Positions 55,801-64,000 of a DNA stretch of 64,000 bases are shown piece by piece (position 1 is the stretch's first letter; every line of letters starts with the position of its first letter). Origin of the DNA: Scolanthus callimorphus (taxonomy: Eukaryota; Cnidaria; Anthozoa; Actiniaria; Edwardsiidae); contig CM066912.1 in NCBI GenBank assembly GCA_033964015.1, positions 34,103,205-34,167,204 on the forward strand, read 5' to 3'. The notes below the pieces were generated by a model that worked only from the letters and a program-made list of their open reading frames with translations, searched no databases and had not been told where the DNA came from. Position numbers and translations under genes: made by a program.

Positions 55801-58800
55801 CCGGTTGTCGATCCGTTTCTCCAATCATCCGTCCGTCCGTATCTACATGTCTACCTGCCAATGAGTCCGCCTACTTGTGCATTTTCTTCCTAGCTATTCT
55901 AGCTGATAGCAGAATAGATGACTTAAATGAACGCGTGTCAGTATTTATTTCTTCAATGAAAGAAAGCGAGTTTTTTTCAGTCCAGGTATTTTCTTGTGGT
56001 TTTCAGATGGAATCTACCGTTTGCCTATGGACGAAGCTAAGAAAGCCCTTCCTCAGATCCCTGTCCACCCTATATCGTACAAGGACGCCGAGCCATTACT
56101 CAAGTATGGGACGTTATTATTCCGCTATTGATAACTCAATAACTCAATTGGGGCACCCAACGACAATTTCCGTTAGGTCCATCATCAACCGGCAGCCTTT
56201 GCGCCCCGTTAGTTGTATTGCAAGTTGTTTGATGTAGTTCGTCGTTGGTGCCTCTGTTGGCTGCTTTGCATTAATGTACACCTAGGAAATTCGATATCAG
56301 CCAAACTCTAAATCATATCAGATAATGGCAGTGTCGACTGAGTCTCTAACAACATATCATCAGCTTGAGTTATTTGTTATTGGCATTTCAGACTGCTGAC
56401 CGGAAGTGTAAACGACTCCAGTTGGCAAGGGGGACTGGCCTTTCGTTACGGCGTGTATATGGACTCAAAGGACGACAGGTGAGTTCTTATTCTTAGGTGT
56501 TTACCCCTGTATCCGATGGAGTTTTGTAGCCCACAAAACTCTTTGTCAATGAGGTATCGGTAGAAGTAGTGAACTCAATCCGTTTAGATCTCAAACCAAT
56601 TTCGACCCATCTTTTGGCATAAAACTGGTTTAAGTGCTAGTTATAGAACAACAAACTAATTGTGCTGTCACACCGTATTGGGACGTAAATTGTAGTTTCT
56701 TTCCCTGGAGGGCTGCATCACATTTGTCGAAAAGGGAAAGGGTCTTCCATCATCGCGAGAGAGCTCCAAGCGGTCAACAGTGCACGACCCCTGAATCTGG
56801 TTAACCAGCTACGTAGCTGGAGGTTTTTAGGTGGAACTTTCAGTTGATCTTTACTTTTAAAATACGCTTTGTTTACGTTGCGCGGCAAAACAAAGCGGAA
56901 ACAAAGCGTATTCAACAAAACTGTCAACTAGGCAAGTTCCTTTGGAAGATTTGACGGCGCATATTTCAGCTTCGTAACTTACAAACATGAGAATTGGAAT
57001 ACATAATAATTGCCTCCGAGAGTCGGGGCGCTATAGACCGGCTGACTCTGAAAGCTCCGCTCCCCTAATAACAAAATAATTCTGACCTCGGCATAGAGTC
57101 CTTGGAAACGGTATCCAGCGCCTGATACCCCTTTCCCTTTCACAAACCCCTTCAGTGCGAATCAAAAACTAAAACAAATCATTCAGCTTTATAGCAGTGA
57201 CTGTATTTGTACTTTAACCAGAATGGTTACCCTCAATGTCAGTACCAAGCTGCAGTTGAAGGACGCATATAACGTGATAGGCACAATTAATGGGGCATTG
57301 GAACCAGGTAAGTAAATACCACAGAAACCAATCCATGGGAAAAGCTGAATTTCCCAAGGCACACGCAAGGCAAGTGTTCGGAACTCACATGGATAGCCTT
57401 GGGAAATCCGAACACTTCCAGTTCTACTACCATGGGAAAAACATTTTTTCCCATGGATGGGTTCTGTGGGTTTCTGCAGAAATTCCATGTGTACACACCG
57501 AATGATACCTCTCAAAACCGTCCACTGTTTTGCAACATCTCCAATGTGAATTGATGATTATCACTAAGGTCCCGTCCACACTGATGCGTTTTCAACGAGA
57601 ACGCATACAGTTTGATGCATCTAGGCCTCACGCGTGCTCTATTGCGCCGAAAAAGTCATAGAAAGTTGTAATAGACATCATTAGTGATCGCCGCTTGATA
57701 ATAACACTGACACTCAAATCGAAGAAATATAAGCTATTGGTGTACTGTAATTCACATGTAACTCATATTCCTATTTACAGATAAGATAGTGTTGCTAGGC
57801 AACCACCGTGACGCGTGGATATACGGTGCCGCTGATCCCTCCAGCGGTACGGCTTCACTAATGGAGACATCACGTGGTCTGGGAGAACTCCTCAAAAAGA
57901 GTATGTATATAGCGTGTTGCCTTTTGGTATACCTAATGCACCATTGTTATTTCCATAACAATTGTGACACTAGCGCATGCGCGAGATGTGATACAGAGCC
58001 GTTGAGAGAAAGAACATTCTTTTCATGCACCATCAGATGAATTGGTTATTCAAGTATGCAACATATTATTTGCTTATAAACAAAAGATGTGGCGTACAGT
58101 TTTCAGTTTCAAAATGCAGCAGTGATCCGCATGCGGTGATTTATAGAACAGAGCTGTGCTAAGCCCTGTTCGGGGATAGCTGATGACATTCTCGAACCCA
58201 GAGCCCCCCGGCTCGTTACACCTCGCGGGGAGGCTCTGGTGACAGTCATTAACGCATGCGCGAGATTTGATACAAAGCAGTTGAGAGAAACAATTTTCCG
58301 CGCATGCCCACTAACGTTCAAAATCAGCCAATCAGCGACGGCCCTCAAATGGATGTCCCCAGAGCCTCCCCTGCGGGCAGACGTCCCGGGAGCTCTGGGT
58401 ACGAGAATGGACGTCAAAGACCTTGTGTCGCTATCTTGTCTTGCGGACGTATTAGAGTGACGCTAAAGTAGTTGTTATTGTTTTCTCCAGATTGGCGTCC
58501 CCGGCGTTCAATAGTGCTGTGCAGCTGGGGAGCAGAGGAACCTCAATTGATGGGATCCGCCGAATGGCAAGAGGTATTTACGATATTGGTATCACCCAAC
58601 TAGTGGACTATTGCCAATGCTGCATTCTGATTGGCTACGCTACTAGGGGATTATTATCAATGCGGACCTCTATTAGCGAAAGCGCCGATTTTGAACATGA
58701 AAACAATGGTGGCCGCTCTCGTTTTGTCGAGGTTTCTCGAGGTTTCGGCCTGCGGCCTCATGGGATATTGGCCCGTAGCCCTTTCGGGCTAGATATCAAC

Positions 58801-61800
58801 TACCATTTGGTTAACACGGACGGTAAACGTATGGTAGGACTATATGAATATATGTTTTTACTGGTTGGGAGGTCCGTAAAGGGGCCGAGGTCAACATTAT
58901 TCAGGCCGAAGTCACCTGAAGCCAGTAAATTTTTTTTTCAACTCAAAAATTTGTTTTTTTATGAACACCAGCGCGCGCAAATGGTTACCGTGACCTACAA
59001 AATCCCTTTTGCATAGCCCTTCACCACCTCCCCCCCCTCCCCCCTCCCCCGCATCATTGAAGAGGGGGAGGGGGCTGAGCATGTTTAAAGTGAGTTTTAA
59101 CGAATTCTCTATTTTTCGTGTACAGTAAGAAAGAGTCTCAGCTATTTTTGTCCCTGAGTGTATATCGCCCACGTGCGCACGCTTTAAAAACCAATCAGAA
59201 CGCGGAATTCAGAGATATCGCCCACGTGCGCACGCTTTAAAAACCAATCAGAACGCGGAATTCAGAGATATCGCCCACGTGCGCACGCTTTAAAAACCAA
59301 TCAGAACGCGGAATTCAGAGATATCGCCCACGTGCGCACGCTTTAAACACCAATCAGAACGCGGAATTCAGAGATATCGCCCACGTGCGCACGCTTTAAA
59401 AACCAATCAGAACGCGGAATTCAGAGATATCGCCCACGTGCGCACGCTTTAAACACCAATCAGAACGCGGAATTCAGAGATATCGCCCACGTGCGCACGC
59501 TTTAAACACCAATCAGAACGCGGAATTCGTTACCTTGCCCTCAGGGATAAAAATTAAAATAATGATAATTTTCTTTCATCTCAAAAGTACGACTGATTTT
59601 AGCCTCCATTTCAAACTTCTTTCCCCATGTTTACTCATTATTTTTCCGTTAGGAATTCTCATCGTTACTCCATCGCCGCACTGTAGCTTACCTAAATATC
59701 GATATGTCTGTAGACGGTAGGTGCCAGCCAAATATCTTTTTAAGGTTTTAATACTGCGGTTTTCGTAATTCTGCGAACTCTCGCTATTGATTTCCAACCG
59801 TAAAAAACCGCCTTCTGGCTTCCGTCAATCAAACTCCCGAGTCTTTTCGTCGTTATTATTTGTGCTTTTTGATTGACCAACGCCTAAGCAGTGCTAAAAT
59901 GACTTCCTGTCACCCGAGCAACGACTACGTGCTGGCCAATCAAAAAGTACAAAGAGAAACGACGAAAGACTCGGGAGTTTGATTGGCGGAAGCCAGAAGT
60001 CGGTTTGACGTTTGGAAATCGTTAGCGAGAGTTCGTAGAATTATGAATACTATCTAACTCAGTGAATCTGATGCTTATTACTCATTCATATTTATACTAT
60101 CTAGGAAAGTACTCGTTCAGAGCCAAGTCTATGCCGATCATGGATTGGGCTCTCCTGGAGGCCACAAAGAAGGTAAGAAGAAACGGTTCTAATGACATCG
60201 TCGTCGTAGTAGTTGTTGCTGCTGTTGTTGATGTTGCTGTTGCTGCTGCTGTTGTTGTCGCTGTTGTTGTCGCTGTTGCTGCTAATGTTGGTGGTGCTGG
60301 TATTGCTGGTGGTGCTGCTACTTTTGTTGTTGTTGCTGTTGTTATTAGTGTTGCTGCTGGTGATGGTGTCGCTGTTGCTGTTGTTGTCGCTTTTGTTGGT
60401 GCTGGTGGTGGTGCTACTTTTGTTGTTGTTGCTGTTGTTGTTAGTGTTGTTACTGGTGATGGTGTCACTGTTGCTGTTGTTGTCGCTGTTGTTGGTGTTG
60501 GTGGTGGTGGTGCTACTTTTGTTGTTGTTGCTGTTGTTGTTAGTGTTGTTACTGGTGATGGTGTCGCTGTTGCTGTTGTTGTCGCTTTTGTTGGTGCTGG
60601 TGGTGGTGGTGCTACTTTTGTTGTTGTTGCTGTTGTTGTTAGTGTTGTTACTGGTGATGGTGTCACTGTTGCTGTTGTTGTCGCTGTTGTTGGTGTTGGT
60701 GGTGGTGCTACTTTTGTTGTTGTTGCTGTTGTTGTTAGTGTTGTTACTGGTGATGGTGTCACTGTTGCTGTTGTTGTCGCTGTTGTTGGTGTTGGTGGTG
60801 GTGCTACTTTTGTTGTTGTTGCTGTTGTTGTTAGTGTTGCTACTGGTGATGGTGTCACTGTTGCTGTTGTTGTCGCTGTTGTTGGTGATGTTGCTGAGGG
60901 TGGTTATTGTCTGAGTGTTCATGGCAAAGCGGTGTCTTTGTCCTCAGATGTCATTAACTATTTCTGTATCATTTTCAGGTCAAAAGTCCCTACGGTAACG
61001 AGACTGTGTTTGATGAATGGGCCCGTAAACTGCCATCGTCAACTAAGAGCATGAAACGACCAAGGTCAGTTAGTTTGTTAAAGAGCCCTTGTCAGCCACT
61101 CCTTTGTTATTGTTTTTAGTCGATATGAGACAACGAATAACGTGAAAAAATCTTGAAATAGCCTTCTAAAAACAAAGTTTTATTAGTCATTTATTGAATT
61201 CAATCGCAAATATTGCACTACATTCCCTAAATCAGCCGATGGAAATGGATGCTTTCTCTGTCTCGGTATGTTACTAGGCTGACAAAATGGAATTTGGATT
61301 GTTAGAATTTGGACTCGTCAAGGCCTTTTAGGATTCGTGCCAGAAAACCCACTCGTTGAAAACTCAGCACTGACTTGTCATGATTAGCTAGTACATTTTT
61401 ATTTCAGACTACAAGCAATTCGTTCAGGGAGCGACTATACCGTGTTCTACCAACGCATTGGAGTACCATGTGTTGATATCCGCTACACATACGACCGGGT
61501 AATTATAGTGCCTATAACATAAAATTTACAATTAACTTGGACTCAAAATGCAAGTGCCATCGATGTATATTTTATAACAAATAATGAGTGTTCGTGAAAC
61601 GTTTTTCTCGGAGTTTTTCTAGGAATTGAGCGCCCGACTGCTACCAATGCTTATTGTTCGGCGTGACCAATGCTTGATTTGTTTTGACAAGCAGCTAAAT
61701 GCGGCGATTGTTATGACAAGCGGAATCATTACGTTGTGGGGTTCCTGTGTTGAATGCGCGGGCGCTGAAAGTAGTGGCGGGAAAAAAATTGGCCAATTCA

Positions 61801-63384
61801 CAAACGTATCCCCGACAGATTTTGATATATAAGATACATGCTTTGTTGATTTCAGAAAACCGCAGGCAACCCACTCTACCATACAATACACGATAACTTC
61901 AGATGGATGTCGACCTTGATCGATCCGACCTTTGAGTACCACAGGGTGACCACGCGAGTGTGGCTGCAATTGACGCTAACATTAGCGGATTCGGTCATAT
62001 TGCCCTTCAATATGACACGCTATGCCGAGATGCTCAACTATTATTCTAAAACATTTGCCTTCAGCAAGACCTTTCGGCCCAAGTTGAAGGCCATTAGTGT
62101 CACCTTAGGTAAGCTAAAGAAGCCGAAGGGCAAACGTCATCCTTTCCGAGCTTGATTTGTTGTGAATGGCTACATCTTGCAAGAAATATCGAAGAACTTG
62201 GATGGAAAATAGGTAGACTCTCTCTGAAAAAAATGTTAAATATCTGCTAAAAAAATGGCACGACTAAAACAGTTTGTGTCTAGTATCACTATAAGGAACA
62301 TTTACTGTTATTGAGAAAATGTACCCCAGCGCGCAAATGATTGTGGTTGGCGATGGCCTTTAAAGGAGCCGAAGGACCTTCCCATAATGCATTGTTTTGT
62401 TTTTGTTTACATATACAGGGCATCAGAAGCTCTGACTTTTAGGAGCTGTTCTTTCCTTTGTGTGGTTTCTGCAAAGTATCCGTATTTTGATGGTAACAAA
62501 AATGGCGGCGAAGCAGTGAATTGTGGGCAGGGTGCATCGGCGGCTACTTGAAAGACACTCATTTGTTTTTGTTTACATGCAAAATCTCAAAATAACCAGC
62601 TCTTCATTTACCAAATTTAATCAAAGCTACTTCTAGCTCAGCAGAGGGAAATGGTGCTTTCTTTGATTAGGTATGCAACTACGCTGTGTAGAAAAATGTC
62701 CGATTCTGTGCAACAGTTTATGTTCAAGTTGATTACCGAAAGTAAAGAGAAATATATTTGCTTCTTGCAGACGACATCGATGCCGCAATTCAGAATTTTA
62801 CTGCTGCAGCCAAGTCTTTCCAAAAAGCCGTGGAAGTTGCAGACCTAAAAATGTGAGTCAAATTGGTAGTTTCTTGGTGTTATGGAGCAACATTGGTGGA
62901 TGTAGTACAAAGACTTCTAACCTAGAGAACAATACAATACTGGCGGATCCAGGGGAGGGACCAGGTGGGGCGGTGCTTCCCTTCCAAGAATAAATTTATA
63001 GTAAATTTATGAGCATTTCTGATGTACCTTTTTCTTTTTGTCATATGTTTAATATTACTGTGCGCCCTCCTTCGGTCGAGTGCCCTTCCCAAATTTCTGG
63101 ATCCGCCACTAATACTTTCTTGTAAAAAGCTAAGGAATACCCGACAAAGTAGTGGCTTCCTCTTATATCACGCCGAAGTCCTTAGATAACCAAAGCTACT
63201 TCAAAGGATGGTTAATTTACCACCGTCGGCTTGCAACGAGAGCTCCCCTTTTAGGCGGTGCTTTAAGTTTAAATAATCTGATTTGCAGGTCATCTCTGGT
63301 TGCGAAGCTGAACGAGCGACTGGTTACGCTAGAGAGGGCATTTATCGACCACAGTGCTCTTATTCCTGAGAGACCATTGCAAAG
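49897..63384 (+). CDS. glutamate carboxypeptidase II family peptidase (M28B), last exon missing
   Basis: A type II membrane peptidase of the FOLH1/NAALAD2/NAALADL1 family. Exons: 49,897-50,177, 52,123-52,402, 53,118-53,240, 54,120-54,308, 56,007-56,103, 56,392-56,478, 57,222-57,307, 57,781-57,900, 58,491-58,573, 59,653-59,716, 60,105-60,172, 60,979-61,064, 61,408-61,498, 61,856-62,108, 62,771-62,852, 63,289-63,384. Exon 1 holds the anchor [20 protein letters not shown]; exons 2-3 the protease-associated region (KIVIARYGG). Zinc ligands are present: H and D in [17 protein letters not shown], catalytic and ligand Glu in SWGAEEPQ, Asp in [10 protein letters not shown], His in PLYHTIHD. The dimerisation-like tail begins [18 protein letters not shown]. 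All phases match except exon 4, one base short near 54,248. The C-terminal 50-60 residues lie past the edge. Substitutions in the arginine patch argue against classic folate or NAAG hydrolysis. Confidence 0.96.
50670..50855. repeat. fold-back element in peptidase intron 1
   Basis: GGTGAATTTAGCGCCTTCTC at the left is the inverse of GAGAAGGCGCTAAATTCACC at the right, with GTTCCGGAAC arms inside. GGGGCCTC and GAGGCCC continue the pairing outward. Confidence 0.8.
50922..51562. mobile_element. PIF/Harbinger-like MITE, 641 bp
   Basis: Ends GGCTGCATTCATTATGTATA and TATACATAATGAATGCAGCC are exact inverses and are flanked by TAA on both sides (50,919-50,921 and 51,563-51,565). G and C tracts stand inside each terminus. 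The interior has no transposase. A related terminus is at about 54,940-54,985. It lies in peptidase intron 1. Confidence 0.87.
52681..52900. mobile_element. MITE family B, second copy, 9-bp target duplication
   Basis: Ends CAACCTCGTCCCCAGGGTCT and CCCTGGGAACGAGGTTG are flanked by ATTTGAAAA on both sides (52,672-52,680 and 52,901-52,909). At 220 bp it matches the nested copy at 38,597. It lies in peptidase intron 2. Confidence 0.93.
53650..54055. mobile_element. two adjacent copies of MITE family A
   Basis: The first runs from TTTCTCGAATGCAGAGCTCC to about 53,885, and the second from the internal ACTGACGCATGCGCGAGAGT to GCGCTGGGTACGAGAATAAG. Both keep the GCGCATGC and CCAATC blocks. They lie in peptidase intron 3. 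Confidence 0.75.
54990..55450. repeat. 113-bp tandem repeat, about four copies
   Basis: GGCCTACCCCGGGTCCTACG recurs at 55,131, 55,244 and 55,357 (with the leading GG counted), a steady 113-bp step, and an older unit precedes it. GATCGCCCAAGATTGC words repeat inside the unit. It lies in peptidase intron 4. Confidence 0.85.
55495..55860. repeat. degenerate (CTGT)n tract
   Basis: Low-complexity CTGTCTGT with scattered substitutions over about 360 bp, still in peptidase intron 4. It opens a 234-codon frame rich in VCLSVC, which is composition and not coding. Confidence 0.85.
57310..57490. repeat. fold-back repeat, family E copy 2
   Basis: AGAAACCAATCCATGGGAAA at the left pairs with TTTCCCATGGATGGGTTCTG at the right, with GGAAGTG/AAGTGTTC arms. 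It belongs with 37,775-37,915. It starts three bases after the donor of peptidase exon 7. Confidence 0.75.
58185..58410. mobile_element. MITE family A copy, nearly complete
   Basis: It runs from CATTCTCGAACCCAGAGCCC to GGGAGCTCTGGGTACGAGAATG, with GACGCATGCGCGAGATTT in slightly altered form (TTAACGCATG) and CCAATCAGCGACGGCCC. It lies in peptidase intron 8, as does a shorter piece at 57,966-58,020. Confidence 0.83.
59162..59532. repeat. 53-bp tandem repeat, seven copies, promoter-like unit
   Basis: Each unit reads ATATCGCCCACGTGCGCACG then CTTTAAAAACCAATCAGAAC then GCGGAATTCAGAG. Units 4, 6 and 7 have AAACACC in place of AAAAACC. Every unit carries a CACGTG E-box, a GCGCACGC block and a CCAAT box. 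It lies in peptidase intron 9, upstream of exon 10. Confidence 0.93.
59760..60045. repeat. fold-back element in peptidase intron 10
   Basis: Left TCAATCAAACTCCCGAGTCT pairs with right AGACTCGGGAGTTTGATTGG, and GCGAACTCTCGCTA with TAGCGAGAGTTCG further out. GTGCTTTTTGATTG and CAATCAAAAAGTAC close the inner arms. Confidence 0.82.
60200..60905. repeat. GTT/GCT-rich minisatellite
   Basis: Five to six copies of a unit of about 120 bp built from GTTGTTGCTGTTGTTG and GGTGGTGGTGCTACTTTTG lie in peptidase intron 11. It opens frames on both strands (poly-Val, poly-Leu, poly-Asn/Ser, poly-Thr), a sign of composition and not of coding. The true exons flank it at 60,105-60,172 and 60,979-61,064. Confidence 0.9.
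61078..61289. mobile_element. MITE family C, copy 3 (3' truncated)
   Basis: TTAA then AGAGCCCTTGTCAGCCACTC opens the element, and ATCAGCCGATGGAAATGGAT lies where it does in copies 1 and 2. The right terminus stops at GGCTGACAAAATGG without the second TTAA. It begins 14 bases after the donor of peptidase exon 12. Confidence 0.75.
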
Positions 63385-63462
63385 GTAAGCAAGACAGACC
63401 ATAGACAGACCATGACACAACGTACGCGATGACAAGCATCATGTGGAGTCAGCCGTCCCGTC

Positions 63463-63522
63463 CCTCATTCTCGAACCCAGAGCTCCCCGGCTCATAACCT
63501 CGCGGGGGAGGCTCTGTTGACA
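63463..63522. mobile_element. MITE family A, left end only
   Basis: CATTCTCGAACCCAGAGCTC and GCGGGGGAGGCTCTGTTGAC match the family, then the sequence switches without a break to the 347-bp repeat. Confidence 0.75.
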
Positions 63523-63524
63523 GC

Positions 63525-64000
63525 ATAAAGTGTAAAACACTAGCATACACACATCGGCACCAGTCTGGCCAAGACGGAACGCTAGCACAGTCTATTACCC
63601 GTGCAGTTCGGCAACCATGTACAGCTGTTTCGTCCTTGTTAGGACTCATCAGCATGGCATAGCCGGTGTTTGCCTCAGTAAACTTCATCGGCAAAACAAC
63701 TGCAGAGGCGACTTCGAAAATCGAAGTGCTTTAAACCACAGCAAAGACCCATGTGGGGCCTTTAGCTGCGACTGGGCTAGCGTGATGCCAATGTGCGGAT
63801 CACGCAATGAGACCAAGCTAGAGAAGTCCGTCGGTTAGCCATACTAACCTTGTCGACATGTATATGTAAATATAAAGTGTAAAACACTAGCATACACACA
63901 TCGGCACCAGTCTGGCCAAGACGGAACGCTAGCACAGTCTATTACCCGTGCAGTTCGGCAACCATGTACAGCTGTTTCGTCCTTGTTAGGACTCATCAGC
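63525..64000. repeat. 347-bp tandem repeat, cut by window end
   Basis: ATAAAGTGTAAAACACTAGC at 63,525 returns at 63,872 and the next 129 bases are identical to the first copy. The unit includes TACAGCTGTTTCGTCCTTGT and GGACTCATCAGC. The array continues past the right edge, where the last peptidase exon should also lie. Confidence 0.88.

Noticed and set aside
55533..56237. 234-codon frame rich in VCLSVC
   Set aside because: It reads a CTGT tract in an intron and overlaps peptidase exon 5 in a different frame.
58600..59017. Plus-strand frame continuing from peptidase exon 9
   Set aside because: It runs past the GAG|GTATTT donor into repeat-like DNA; the true next exon is 59,653-59,716, which restores phase and the zinc-binding Asp.
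60062..61054. 330-codon plus-strand and 273-codon minus-strand frames (poly-Val, poly-Asn/Ser)
   Set aside because: They span a GTT-rich minisatellite between two real peptidase exons with intact splice sites.

Overview
The window looks like draft genomic DNA from an invertebrate animal, most likely a cnidarian and probably a stony coral. The reasons are compact GT-AG introns, an animal set of conserved genes (ARFGAP2/3, SYCP1, a glutamate carboxypeptidase II-type peptidase, clan-2 P450s), and a very dense load of fold-back MITEs and minisatellites. The species is an inference; the gene identities are read from the translated exons.

Layout. 1-8,096 is a satellite field of a 12-bp unit, interrupted by non-LTR retrotransposon 3' ends, by a two-exon gene tail (3,679-4,350, BEN-like) and finally by a 100-N assembly gap (8,097-8,196). 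8,849-19,884 on the minus strand is an ARFGAP2/3-type Arf GTPase-activating protein gene. Head to head with it, 20,508-38,418 on the plus strand, is a 34-exon gene for synaptonemal complex protein 1 (SYCP1). 39,627-40,175 is a two-copy tandem repeat. 40,812-42,296 and 44,552-46,041 (minus) are two tandem, intronless cytochrome P450 genes with a third 5' fragment beside them. A 39-bp minisatellite of about 46 copies (46,160-47,965) follows directly upstream of the second P450. 49,897-63,384 (plus) is a 16-exon M28B peptidase gene of the FOLH1/NAALAD2/NAALADL1 family whose last exon lies beyond the right edge.

The genes do not form one pathway: vesicle coat cycling, meiosis, oxidative metabolism and a membrane-bound ectopeptidase. 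The only arrangement with a possible functional meaning is the 623-bp head-to-head spacing of ARFGAP2/3 and SYCP1, plus the P450 tandem pair.

The most informative observations are: (i) coding exons repeatedly miss a single base, mostly within or beside short homopolymer runs, in all four conserved genes, which fits assembly error better than gene decay; (ii) several MITE insertions can be delimited to the base by target-site duplications or by paralogous empty sites, including a 9-10 bp TSD (Mutator-like) group, one of which duplicated an SYCP1 5' splice site; (iii) the P450 pair is a mosaic with near-identical ends and a diverged substrate-recognition middle; (iv) the peptidase keeps all zinc ligands but has lost part of the arginine patch of true GCPII. 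I found no convincing new multi-gene system.
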